Source: Providencia vermicola
Lineage (GTDB): Bacteria; Pseudomonadota; Gammaproteobacteria; Enterobacterales; Enterobacteriaceae
Length of the DNA: 64,000 nucleotides
Direction of reading: 5' to 3'
Assembly (NCBI RefSeq): GCF_020381325.1
Contig: NZ_JAGSPI010000006.1
Span: 144,218-208,217 of the forward strand
Part shown: in pieces, positions 56,110-64,000 of the stretch
Position numbering within the stretch: the stretch's first letter is position 1
Layout: the number at the start of each line of letters is the position of its first letter
The notes under the pieces: generated by a model
The model's database searches: none
The model's input: the letters and a program-made list of their open reading frames with translations, nothing else
What the model was told of the DNA's origin: nothing
Program-made: the position numbers and the translations under genes

Positions 56110-57492
56110 ATGCAGCATAAAAATTCAATTACACGCCCAGTTAAACAGATGTTGGGTTCATTTTCTTTACTGGCAAGTTTGATTTCATTTAGCTTCTCAG
56201 GGTTTGCTCAACAAGAAGTGCCTGCCACATTAATGGGGCATTCCATTCTTTCCGTTGATTCCACTGTTCCAGCGCCACAAGATGCGCCTGCAGACCTGCA
56301 AGTGAGTGGCAAATTCACCACTGGCACACGCGTTGATACCCTCGGTAAAGTCGAAGGAAAATCCGCTGATCGTCCAACGGGGAAACACATTCCAATCAAA
56401 GGGCAGCCATTGCAAGGCCATTCAGGAATTAAACGAATGGCGGATGGCACCTATTGGGTGTTAACGGATAATGGGTTCGGTAATAAAGTGAATTCACCAG
56501 ACTCTATGCTATATGTGACACAATACGATATCGATTTTAAATCAGGCAAAACAACACCACTCAAAACGGTTTTTTTCCATGATCCCGACAAAATTATTCC
56601 TTTTCACATTATTAATGAGAGCACAAAGGAACGTTACTTAACGGGCAGCGACTTCGACCCAGAAAGTTTTCAATTTGCTAATGGTGCATTATGGGTAGGG
56701 GATGAATTTGGCCCATACCTGATAAAAATGGATTTGGATGGCAAAGTGTTAGCCCTGTTTGAAACACAGGTTGATGGCAAAAAAGTAGTTTCTCCAGACC
56801 ACTACCAAGTCACCACACCAGGCAAACCAACAGATAAAGTGACTTTCCAAGTGAATCGCTCAAAAGGGTTTGAAGGTATGGCTTCCTCGCCAGACGGTTC
56901 AAAACTGTACCCAATGCTTGAAGGGGCAATTTGGGTTGATGAAAAACAAGATTATGAAAATGTGGATGGCAATCGCACTGCACGCATTCTTGAGTTCGAT
57001 GTAAAAAAACAAGATTGGACAGGCAGAAGCTGGCTGTATGTGTTCGAAGATAACCAAAATGCTATCGGCGATTTTAATTTAATCGATGACACACACGGTT
57101 TAATCATCGAACGTGATAATGGCGAGGGGACATCGGATAAAGCCTGCGCGGCAGGAAGTACGAACACGGAAAATTGCTTTAGTAACTTAGCGAAATTTAA
57201 GCGTGTATACCGTATTGAGTTTTCAGACAAAAACGTCGGTGGAGCGGTTGATAAGCAAGCGTATATTGATTTAATGAATATTAAAGACCCAAATAGTCAG
57301 GCAAGAAAACCACTGAATAATGGCGTGTTTACTTTCCCATTCTTTACGATTGAAAATGTGGATGTGGTCGACGGTGAACATATCATTGTCGGGAATGACA
57401 ATAACTATCCATTCTCATCAAGCCGTGAGCCAAATCAAGCCGATGATAATGAATTTATTCTGTTAAACGTCCCTGAATTGTTAAAGCCTTGA
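56110..57492 (+). CDS. Secreted phytase-like esterase-family protein
   Basis: A 460-residue exported protein with a signal peptide (about residues 1-34, cleaved after SGFA). The body shows the phytase-like beta-propeller family pattern: GHSGIKRMADGTYWVLTDNGFGN, FDPESFQFANGALWVGDEFGP, NRSKGFEGMASSPDGSKLY and IENVDVVDGEHIIVGNDNNYP. Family members are described as esterase-like activity of phytase; the real substrate is unknown. Two cysteines near residues 344 and 353 may form a disulfide. It is a single gene between ybbP and a convergent MFS gene, with a strong terminator after it. Confidence 0.82.
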   Translation: MQHKNSITRPVKQMLGSFSLLASLISFSFSGFAQQEVPATLMGHSILSVDSTVPAPQDAPADLQVSGKFTTGTRVDTLGKVEGKSADRPTGKHIPIKGQPLQGHSGIKRMADGTYWVLTDNGFGNKVNSPDSMLYVTQYDIDFKSGKTTPLKTVFFHDPDKIIPFHIINESTKERYLTGSDFDPESFQFANGALWVGDEFGPYLIKMDLDGKVLALFETQVDGKKVVSPDHYQVTTPGKPTDKVTFQVNRSKGFEGMASSPDGSKLYPMLEGAIWVDEKQDYENVDGNRTARILEFDVKKQDWTGRSWLYVFEDNQNAIGDFNLIDDTHGLIIERDNGEGTSDKACAAGSTNTENCFSNLAKFKRVYRIEFSDKNVGGAVDKQAYIDLMNIKDPNSQARKPLNNGVFTFPFFTIENVDVVDGEHIIVGNDNNYPFSSSREPNQADDNEFILLNVPELLKP

Positions 57493-57595
57493 TTGAATTT
57501 GTGCCACCTCATTGTAGTTTGTCGTGGCACAATGTGAAACGCATGTTTTGATCCAATATCTGGTTTTCTGATTATTTTCCCTTGGTTTTCTCTTT

Positions 57596-57620
57596 CCCGA
57601 GCCTGCGCTCGGGATTTTTT
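57596..57620 (+). terminator. Rho-independent terminator of the phytase-like gene
   Basis: CCCGAGC (57596-57602) pairs perfectly with GCTCGGG (57607-57613) around CTGC, followed by TTTTTT. It runs into the stop codon of the convergent MFS gene. Confidence 0.9.
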
Positions 57621-58857
57621 ATTTGGTATGGAGTGCTGGCGGTTTCATCATTAATGTTAAGCCGAGGATAACCACCACAGGGGCGGCAATGACTAAAAAT
57701 GCAGGGGTGAAGCTACCTGTGTAGTCCTTGATCCCACCTGCGATAAATGGCGCTAAACAGGCGATAGTTGAAATCAAGTTAACCACAGAAAATAGCTCTA
57801 AATAGGGGCCACGTCCAAAATAGTTTGATAACAAAACACTTGAGGCTAAGAATGTCATGCCGTAACCAATTCCTACGCACAGAACAAATAAAATCAGCCA
57901 AAACCAGGAGCTTGCGATACTAAGGAAGATAACACCAAGCACCATGATAATTAAGCTGCCAATCAGCAGTTTTTTCGGCTCTAACCATTCCCCCGCTGCG
58001 CCGCCAATAAATCGTGAAAATGCATTAACAAAAGCCATTGTACTGAGTAATGAAACTGCAACGGTCATACCAAAGCCACGTTCTTCAATATGAGCGACAG
58101 CAAAACTATTCACAGTGATCCCGCACCATAAAAAGGAGGTATAAGTCGCAGCGATTAAATAAAATTGCCATGTACGCAGTGCGCGTCCAACGGTCCACAC
58201 TTCAGCTGTACGATAAATGGGTTTGCTTGCATCACTGACTTGTTTTTGCATCACTTTCTTGGCATGTTCTTGCTCTTGTTTGCCTTCACGTAACATAAAG
58301 ATAGTGATTAACGTGATGATACTGAGGTAAATAGCGCACAGAACCCAGTGCATGCGCCACGAGCCCAATTGGTTTGAGGCATAGAAATAAATCCATGGCC
58401 CTGCAACTCCACCAAGCCCACCAATGGTGAAATATAAGCCAAAAGCGAGGGACTGTTTTTCAAATAATCGGGAAAGCACGTAAGTGCCAGGCACCGTGGC
58501 TAATAAGGTAAAACCGATACCAATCAAGGCTGTACCTAAGAAATACGTACTAATGGTGTTGGTGGAATACAGGCTATAAAACCCAGCGACAAAGACTAAG
58601 GTACCCAGCAGCAATGTGGCTCGCACGCCAACTTTACGGATCAGTAAAGAGGGAAGAAAGCTTGCTAGTCCGCAAGTTAAACCTAATAAGGTAAAACCAA
58701 AACCCGCTTCACTCCAGCTCCACTTTAGCTCGCTGATCATTTCTGGCAATACAACGCCTAAAGAGGTGAAAGTCGTGGCTGTGGCTAAAAAATAAACTAA
58801 CCCTAATAGAATTAAAATACACCACTGATAAAACGGACTAAAATGCTGCGAGGACAT
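57619..58857 (-). CDS. MFS transporter
   Basis: A 412-residue major facilitator with twelve predicted membrane segments. Features include LGVVLPEMISELKWSWSEAG after TM1, a TIGGLGGVAGPW stretch in TM5, a charged central loop (REGKQEQEHAKKVMQKQ), and FSRFIGGAAGEWLEPKKL in the TM8-9 loop. The pattern recalls the monocarboxylate/oxalate-type MFS groups, but I do not recognise the substrate. ATG 58857 is chosen because GGAG stands seven bases upstream; the frame reaches 58881. It has no evident partner; purEK is transcribed in the same direction upstream of it, separated by a terminator. Confidence 0.85.
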   Translation of the reverse strand: MSSQHFSPFYQWCILILLGLVYFLATATTFTSLGVVLPEMISELKWSWSEAGFGFTLLGLTCGLASFLPSLLIRKVGVRATLLLGTLVFVAGFYSLYSTNTISTYFLGTALIGIGFTLLATVPGTYVLSRLFEKQSLAFGLYFTIGGLGGVAGPWIYFYASNQLGSWRMHWVLCAIYLSIITLITIFMLREGKQEQEHAKKVMQKQVSDASKPIYRTAEVWTVGRALRTWQFYLIAATYTSFLWCGITVNSFAVAHIEERGFGMTVAVSLLSTMAFVNAFSRFIGGAAGEWLEPKKLLIGSLIIMVLGVIFLSIASSWFWLILFVLCVGIGYGMTFLASSVLLSNYFGRGPYLELFSVVNLISTIACLAPFIAGGIKDYTGSFTPAFLVIAAPVVVILGLTLMMKPPALHTK

Positions 58858-58927
58858 AGTAACTCCAGTCATGCCGCACACCTTTAGTCAGGAGAATTAT
58901 CATCTGGATGACGGCGAAAATAGCAAA

Positions 58928-58951
58928 ATGCCCGAAAACAAGTTCGGGCAT
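58928..58951 (-). terminator. Rho-independent terminator of purEK
   Basis: ATGCCCGAA (58928-58936) pairs perfectly with TTCGGGCAT (58943-58951). On the minus strand the stem is followed by TTTGCTATTTT. It lies 22 bases after the purK stop. Confidence 0.85.
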
Positions 58952-58973
58952 CGATTAAGGCTATTTTCCCTAT

Positions 58974-60056
58974 TTATTGGTGAGAGTACCAGTCTAATTT
59001 TTCATTTGCCCACTCAATGCCACTTTTATACTCATTTGGTAAGAGTGGAATGAGTGCACTGAGCGTTTCGGTTAGCTGATTACAGTCACTGTGGGAGATG
59101 TTTAAATGGCCAACTTTGCGGGCTGGACGCACCTCTTTTTCATACCAATGCAGGTGGACTAGTGGCAAATTGAGCCAATCGATATTCACATCAGTACCGA
59201 TTAAGTTCACCATTACCGCAGGGCTGTATACTTCAGGGGATGGCATTGGTAGATTCAATATGGCACGCAAATGCAACTCAAATTGGCTGATTGAGGCACC
59301 ATTTTGTGTCCAATGTCCACTGTTATGTACGCGAGGGGCAATTTCGTTGATCAGCAGTTTATCGCCCACAACAAAGCATTCCATCGCCATCACACCAATA
59401 TAGCCGAGCTCATTCATTACAGCGCTTAACATCGCTTGAGCTTGATCTTGCTGAGGATTGGTGGATTTCGGAAAAGCGACACTGGTACGCAGGATGCCTT
59501 CTTGGTGCAGATTGTGGGTGATAGGGTAAAAAACCGACTCCCCAGCAGCATTACGAGCGCCAATCACAGAGACTTCGGCATCAAAAGGGATGCCTTGCTC
59601 TACAATGCACTCACCGTAAATTTCAGCGGGGAGACTGAGTTCGTCACCTGGGCGTACACGCCATTGGCCGCGCCCGTCATAGCCACCTGTTCGGCGTTTA
59701 ACTATCAGAAAATCACCCAGTGATGCAAACAATTCAGGCCATTGCTTAGGGGATTCGAGCAGTACCCAAGGGGCGGTTGACAAATTTAAGCTATCAAACA
59801 GGCTTTTTTGTGGGAAGCGGTCAGCTAAACGCGGGAAAATATCGCGGTTGATAAAAGCATTGTGCCTAGCTAACTCTTTAGTCAAAGGCGTTTCAGGCCA
59901 ACGCTCGATTTCAGCGGTGATCACGCTTTGTTGATAAGGAACCGCTTCAGGCTCTGCATCCAATCCGACAGGGAAAACGGCGATACCTAATGGTTCGCCA
60001 GCTTGGCGCAGCATGCGACCCAGCTGACCGTTGCCCAGTACGCAAACGGGTTTCAT
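58974..60056 (-). CDS. purK: N5-carboxyaminoimidazole ribonucleotide synthase
   Basis: ATP-grasp enzyme of purine synthesis, carboxylating AIR with bicarbonate and ATP to N5-CAIR, the substrate of PurE. The 360-residue protein starts [20 protein letters not shown], and has KRRTGGYDGRGQWRV (ATP-grasp lysine loop), EQGIPFDAEVSVIGARN and NEIAPRVHNSGHWTQNGA. Its ATG overlaps the purE stop by one base, so the two are coupled. E. coli PurK is 355 residues. Confidence 0.96.
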   Translation of the reverse strand: MKPVCVLGNGQLGRMLRQAGEPLGIAVFPVGLDAEPEAVPYQQSVITAEIERWPETPLTKELARHNAFINRDIFPRLADRFPQKSLFDSLNLSTAPWVLLESPKQWPELFASLGDFLIVKRRTGGYDGRGQWRVRPGDELSLPAEIYGECIVEQGIPFDAEVSVIGARNAAGESVFYPITHNLHQEGILRTSVAFPKSTNPQQDQAQAMLSAVMNELGYIGVMAMECFVVGDKLLINEIAPRVHNSGHWTQNGASISQFELHLRAILNLPMPSPEVYSPAVMVNLIGTDVNIDWLNLPLVHLHWYEKEVRPARKVGHLNISHSDCNQLTETLSALIPLLPNEYKSGIEWANEKLDWYSHQ

Positions 60057-60571
60057 TACGCATTCCTCGGGTCTGGGTTATTGAGTACGTCGTTAGTTTG
60101 TGTTTCACGCCAAGTGGATAAGCGATTAAAAACGGCAGTATCTGCAATGGCTAATACTTGCGCCGCTAACAGCGCGGCATTTGCTGCACCGGCTTTACCA
60201 ATAGCAAGCGTCCCCACGGGGATTCCTTTTGGCATCTGAACGATGGAATATAAGCTATCAACGCCACTGAGTGCCGCGCTTTGTACAGGAACACCAAAAA
60301 CAGGCACTAAGGTTTTGGCCGCTATCATACCTGGTAGGTGAGCTGCACCACCTGCACCTGCAATGATCACATCAAAACCATTTTCTTTGGCGGTTTCGGC
60401 AAACGAAAACAGTTTATCGGGTGTGCGGTGTGCAGAAACAATTTCGACGTGAAAAGGAATTTGGAGTTCGGTTAATACATCAGCAGCGTGCTGCATGGTC
60501 GTCCAATCACTTTTCGAACCCATAACAATGGCGATTTTTGCCGCAGATTGAGCAGAAGCTTGGGCAGTCAT
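60056..60571 (-). CDS. purE: N5-carboxyaminoimidazole ribonucleotide mutase
   Basis: Class I PurE, rearranging N5-CAIR to CAIR in purine synthesis. The 171-residue protein shows [13 protein letters not shown] (the phosphate-binding loop), [12 protein letters not shown] with the catalytic His, and [19 protein letters not shown] precedes the ATG. It is the first gene of purEK, with a PurR box about 82 bases upstream of the start. Confidence 0.96.
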   Translation of the reverse strand: MTAQASAQSAAKIAIVMGSKSDWTTMQHAADVLTELQIPFHVEIVSAHRTPDKLFSFAETAKENGFDVIIAGAGGAAHLPGMIAAKTLVPVFGVPVQSAALSGVDSLYSIVQMPKGIPVGTLAIGKAGAANAALLAAQVLAIADTAVFNRLSTWRETQTNDVLNNPDPRNA

Positions 60572-60652
60572 TTGGTGCTTTCCTGTATTGAAAAAAACGT
60601 CACCCGAAGGTGGAGAATTGAATTGAGTCGATCATATCATGACAAAGCAGCA

Positions 60653-60668
60653 AGGAAAACGTTTGCGT
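60653..60668. promoter_or_regulatory. PurR operator of purEK
   Basis: AGGAAAACGTTTGCGT matches the PurR palindrome (ACGCAAACGTTTTCGT type) on the opposite strand and differs at one position from the E. coli purEK operator as I recall it. It lies upstream of purE in the lpxH-purE gap and should repress the operon when hypoxanthine or guanine is bound. Confidence 0.85.
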
Positions 60669-60720
60669 GACTAATAAATAAGCAAACGGTCGCGTTTACG
60701 ACCAAGAACTTTCATGGGGA

Positions 60721-61446
60721 TTATTCGAAGGGAAAGAAAATCAGTTCGATACCGTGTTCATTAATGACAAAGGCTGAGCCTTCATGGTGCCATGCACCTA
60801 ATACACCACGAAAATGTAGCCTGCCATCAATATTGATTTCATGAATAGCTGGGCGGTGGGTATGGCCATGAATCATCCACTGCGCTTTGTGTCTTTGTAA
60901 TGCATTAACAACAGCTTGTGGATTAACATCCATGATAGACTCGGCTTTCATGCTACTGGCGTACTGGCTATTTTCGCGCATTTTCTGTGCTATTCGGCGG
61001 CGAATAAACAGAGGGAGCGTGAGAAAAATACGTTGTATCCAAGGCGTGTGAACTTTTTTGCGGTAGTTTTGATAAGCCATATCATCGGTGCATAAGGTAT
61101 CACCGTGTAGAATTAAAATGCGCTTATCATAAATATCGAGAACAGTTTCTTGGGGTAAAATCGTCATTCCACACTGCTTGGCATAGCGTTTACCAATTAA
61201 AAAATCACGGTTGCCATGTATAAAGTAACAAGGAATGCCTTTAGCCGTGAGCTGTTTTAGCTCGTTCGCGACGCGCTGATGAAGCGGGTTATAGTCATCA
61301 TCGCCCACCCAATAATTGAAAAAATCACCGAGGATATACAGGCTATCGGCGTGGATGGCTTGTTGTTGAATAAAATTGATAAAACCGGCGGTGATCGCCG
61401 GTTCATCTTCACTCAAATGCAGATCTGCAATGATGTAAGTAGACAT
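60721..61446 (-). CDS. lpxH: UDP-2,3-diacylglucosamine diphosphatase LpxH
   Basis: Lipid A enzyme that cleaves UDP-2,3-diacylglucosamine to lipid X and UMP at the inner membrane. The metallophosphoesterase motifs are complete: DLHLSED at residues 8-14, [12 protein letters not shown] near 40, HGNRDF near 80 and GHTHRPAIH near 195. The 241 residues match E. coli (240). It lies 10 bases after ppiB, forming ppiB-lpxH, as in E. coli. Confidence 0.96.
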   Translation of the reverse strand: MSTYIIADLHLSEDEPAITAGFINFIQQQAIHADSLYILGDFFNYWVGDDDYNPLHQRVANELKQLTAKGIPCYFIHGNRDFLIGKRYAKQCGMTILPQETVLDIYDKRILILHGDTLCTDDMAYQNYRKKVHTPWIQRIFLTLPLFIRRRIAQKMRENSQYASSMKAESIMDVNPQAVVNALQRHKAQWMIHGHTHRPAIHEINIDGRLHFRGVLGAWHHEGSAFVINEHGIELIFFPFE

Positions 61447-61456
61447 AGAGACAGGA

Positions 61457-61951
61457 TTACTCGCTGACAGTCACTTTTTCGATCACAACATCTTCACGAG
61501 GAACGTCTTGGTGGAAACCGCTACGGCCAGTTGAAACGCCTTTGATTTTATCAACCACGTCCATACCTTCAACAACTTCAGCAAATACGCAGTAACCCCA
61601 ACCATCTGGGCGCTCTGAACGGAAGTTTAAGAAGTCATTATCAACGACGTTGATAAAGAATTGTGCAGTGGCAGAGTGTGGGTCGTTAGTACGAGCCATT
61701 GCCAGTGTGCCACGGGTATTTTTTACACCGTTGTTTGCTTCGTTTTTAATAGGCGCTTTCGTGTTTTTTTGTTCCATGCCCGGCTCAAAACCACCGCCTT
61801 GGATCATGAAGCCGTTAATAACACGGTGGAAAATGGTATTATTGTAGAAACCTTCACGGCAGTAAGTTAAAAAGTTTTCGACGGTGACTGGCGCTTTATC
61901 GTCAAACGTTTTGATAACAATGTCGCCGTGATTGGTATGAAATGTAACCAT
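61457..61951 (-). CDS. ppiB: Cytosolic peptidyl-prolyl isomerase B (cyclophilin)
   Basis: Cyclophilin-type proline isomerase of 164 residues, equal to E. coli PpiB. It has no signal peptide. Core motifs include [15 protein letters not shown] with the catalytic Arg and Phe, [16 protein letters not shown] and [20 protein letters not shown] stands nine bases before the ATG. It is divergent from cysS across 268 bases in which I found no firm regulatory element. Confidence 0.96.
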   Translation of the reverse strand: MVTFHTNHGDIVIKTFDDKAPVTVENFLTYCREGFYNNTIFHRVINGFMIQGGGFEPGMEQKNTKAPIKNEANNGVKNTRGTLAMARTNDPHSATAQFFINVVDNDFLNFRSERPDGWGYCVFAEVVEGMDVVDKIKGVSTGRSGFHQDVPREDVVIEKVTVSE

Positions 61952-62219
61952 AATAGCTATCCTGAATAATTGTTTTTTGTGCGCTATCTTGCGAAAGCGT
62001 TGAGATCTGCACGTTTATATCACAGATAAAACCTGACTTGAAGCGACAGTGCGTTTTGCGGGTGCTTTATAGCATAATAGGTGTGTATTAAATGCCTGTT
62101 GAAATCGAAAAGGAAAGGCGGGGTAAACCCTTGCATTCTTAAGGTGATCGGGGTTCAATAACATGGTATTTTACCGATAGAAATCGATAATCATTTTTCA
62201 CTTACATGGAAAAGTCCAG

Positions 62220-63608
62220 ATGCTGCAAATTTTTAATACACTAAGTCGCCAAAAAGAAGAGTTTAAGCCCATCCACGCAGGAAAGATTGGGATGTATGTG
62301 TGTGGCATCACTATCTACGACTTGTGTCATATCGGTCATGGCCGGACATTTGTGGCATTTGATGCAATCAGTCGCTTTTTGCGTTATTCAGGTTATGATT
62401 TGAATTATGTTCGTAATGTCACGGATATTGACGATAAAATCATTAAACGTGCCGCAGAAAATAACGAAAGTGTTGAAGAGCTCACCACTCGCATGTTAGC
62501 GGAAATGCACAAAGATTTTGATGCATTGAATATTCTTCGTCCGGATAGCGAGCCACGTGCAACGCGCCATATCAGCGAAATTATTGAGCTGACGGAAAGC
62601 TTAATTGAACGTGGTCATGCTTATGTTGCAGATAACGGCGATGTGATGTTCGAAGTGAAAACCGACCCAAATTACGGCTTGCTATCTCGCCAAGATTTAG
62701 AACAACTTCAAGCGGGTGCGCGTGTTGAAGTGGCGGATGTTAAACGCAATCCAATGGACTTCGTGCTGTGGAAAATGTCCAAAGAAGGTGAGCCAAGCTG
62801 GGAATCACCTTGGGGTTTAGGTCGTCCGGGCTGGCACATTGAATGTTCGGCGATGAACAGCAAAACATTGGGTAATCATTTTGATATTCACGGCGGCGGC
62901 TCAGATTTAATGTTTCCGCATCATGAAAATGAGATTGCTCAATCCACTTGTGCCCATGATGGCCCGTATGTGAACTATTGGATGCACTCAGGCATGGTCA
63001 TGGTAGACAGAGAGAAAATGTCGAAGTCTCTCAATAACTTCTTCACCATTCGTGATGTGCTTGAGTATTACGATGCTGAAACTGTGCGTTATTTCCTACT
63101 TTCAGGCCATTATCGTAGCCAACTGAATTACACAGAAGAAAACCTGAAACAAGCACGTACCGCGTTAGAGCGTATGTACACTGCATTACGTGGCACAGAC
63201 AAATCTGCAAAACCAGCGGGCGGAGAAGCCTTTAAAGCCCGTTTCGTTGAAGCGATGAACGATGATTTTAATACGCCGGAAGCCTATTCTGTGTTATTTG
63301 ACATGGTGCGTGAAATCAATCGTTTGAAAGCGGAAGATATGACTGCGGCTAATGGTATGGCTGCAGAACTGCGTGAACTAGCAGGTGTGCTCGGTTTACT
63401 AGAACAAGATCCAGAAAACTTCCTAAAAGGCGGCGCTCAAAGTGAAGATGACGCGGAAGTTGCAAAAATCGAAGTGTTAATTCAGCAGCGATTAGATGCA
63501 CGTCAAAATAAAGATTGGGCGCAGGCGGATGCGGCACGGGATGAGCTGACAGCGATGGGGATTGTGTTGGAGGATTCGTCTGCGGGGACAACGTGGCGCC
63601 GTAAATAA
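62220..63608 (+). CDS. cysS: Cysteinyl-tRNA synthetase
   Basis: Class I aminoacyl-tRNA synthetase charging tRNA(Cys). The 462-residue protein (461 in E. coli) has the HIGH motif as HIGH in CHIGHGRTF, the KMSKS loop near residue 266 ([12 protein letters not shown]), and zinc ligands Cys28, Cys209, His234 and Glu238 ([26 protein letters not shown]). The C-terminal helical domain ends SAGTTWRRK. It is the last gene; ERIC-like repeats begin right at its stop. Confidence 0.97.
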   Translation: MLQIFNTLSRQKEEFKPIHAGKIGMYVCGITIYDLCHIGHGRTFVAFDAISRFLRYSGYDLNYVRNVTDIDDKIIKRAAENNESVEELTTRMLAEMHKDFDALNILRPDSEPRATRHISEIIELTESLIERGHAYVADNGDVMFEVKTDPNYGLLSRQDLEQLQAGARVEVADVKRNPMDFVLWKMSKEGEPSWESPWGLGRPGWHIECSAMNSKTLGNHFDIHGGGSDLMFPHHENEIAQSTCAHDGPYVNYWMHSGMVMVDREKMSKSLNNFFTIRDVLEYYDAETVRYFLLSGHYRSQLNYTEENLKQARTALERMYTALRGTDKSAKPAGGEAFKARFVEAMNDDFNTPEAYSVLFDMVREINRLKAEDMTAANGMAAELRELAGVLGLLEQDPENFLKGGAQSEDDAEVAKIEVLIQQRLDARQNKDWAQADAARDELTAMGIVLEDSSAGTTWRRK

Positions 63609-63610
63609 GC

Positions 63611-63739
63611 ACCTACGCGTCATATTTCGCGCTGTGGCGGTGTTGCCATCACTTGGCTACTTGGGTCACATACTTATGTATGCTCCCCAAGCTATCCGCG
63701 TTCGGCGCCTAGCCACAACACGAACTATTTAGCGTAGTG
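63611..63739. repeat. ERIC-like repeat after cysS
   Basis: The unit has an imperfectly inverted pair of ends (CCTACGC...TTCGCGCTGTGG and CCACAACACGAACTATTTAG), GGCTACTTGGGTCACA, TATGTATGCTCCCCAAGC in the centre and GGCGCCTAGCC on the right, the order of the ERIC consensus. Confidence 0.8.
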
Positions 63740-64000
63740 GGTGCGTTAAAAAATTAGAATTTGATAAAATTAAACGGTTAGGTATTGATTGATACAATAT
63801 CTGGCCGTTTTTCTATTTGCTATGAACGTTATTTCGCGCTGTGGCGGTGTTGCCATCACTTGGCTACTTGGGTCACATACTTATGTATGCTCCCCAAGCT
63901 ATCCGCGTTCGGCGCCTAGCCACAACACGAACTATTTAGCGTAGTGGGTGCGTTAAAAAATTAGAATTTGATAAAATTAAACGGTTAGGTATTGATTGAT
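63623..64000. repeat. Direct repeat of at least 170 bp, period 208, carrying ERIC units
   Basis: 63623-63792 is repeated without a mismatch at 63831-64000, where the window ends. Each copy carries most of an ERIC-like unit plus the AT-rich tail GTTAAAAAATTAGAATTTG. The intervening 38 bases include the T run of the possible cysS terminator. The second copy may continue past the window. Confidence 0.9.
63772..63813 (+). terminator. Possible terminator of cysS
   Basis: AAACGG (63772-63777) pairs with CCGTTT (63806-63811), and inside TATTG (63784-63788) pairs with CAATA (63796-63800); a T run follows. It lies after the ERIC unit, 164 bases from the cysS stop. Confidence 0.5.

Overview
The window is chromosomal DNA of a gammaproteobacterium of the order Enterobacterales, most likely Morganellaceae and probably Providencia. 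The AT-leaning composition, the close similarity of the housekeeping proteins to Escherichia coli, the ERIC-type intergenic repeats and the insect-toxin-like genes all point that way. The species call is an inference from these features; no marker RNA gene is present.

Layout. 1-4097 is the 3' part of a very large pore-forming toxin gene. 4449-6839 holds a DASS-type dicarboxylate transporter and a stand-alone TPS (haemagglutinin secretion) domain. 7028-27738 follows the E. coli order acrB-acrA / acrR, mscK, rsmS, priC, apt, dnaX, ybaB, recR, htpG, adk, hemH, gsk. It differs in that ychN follows acrR, ybaN is missing before apt, and a Wzz/FepE-like gene sits where E. coli has aes. 28080-34473 is an accessory catabolic cluster: an EutH-like permease, a glycerol-kinase-like FGGY kinase, a GlpA-like dehydrogenase, a second FAD/NAD oxidoreductase and a DeoR regulator. 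It is built around a divergent promoter with a perfect CRP core site and repeated operators. A small DUF1937 gene follows. 35084-41632 returns to the E. coli order (ybaL, fsr, ushA, ybaK, ybaP). 41837-44629 is an orphan TccC-like toxin component with a deaminase-like C-terminus. 45587-55969 is the copA/cueR, ybbJ-qmcA-cnoX-ybbO-tesA and ybbA-ybbP block. 56110-58857 holds a phytase-like periplasmic protein and an MFS transporter. 58974-63608 is purEK, lpxH, ppiB and cysS.

How the parts work together. AcrAB is an RND drug efflux pump under divergent AcrR control through a palindrome between the genes. CopA and CueR form a copper export circuit with a 19-bp-spaced MerR-type promoter. DnaX, YbaB and RecR form the replication and repair operon, and dnaX keeps the A AAA AAG slippery site that makes the gamma subunit. 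PurEK has a PurR box upstream and HtpG a sigma-32-type promoter. The catabolic cluster should import, phosphorylate and oxidise a glycerol-like alcohol whose identity the sequence does not give; it is the best candidate here for an undescribed pathway.

Repeats. Four ERIC-like units lie in tandem between recR and htpG. Two more lie in an exact 170-bp-plus direct repeat at the end of the window. Degenerate ERIC copies follow adk and the DUF1937 gene. A 191-bp element with hairpin-forming inverted ends sits beside copA. No tRNA, rRNA, CRISPR array, insertion sequence or phage gene was recognised.
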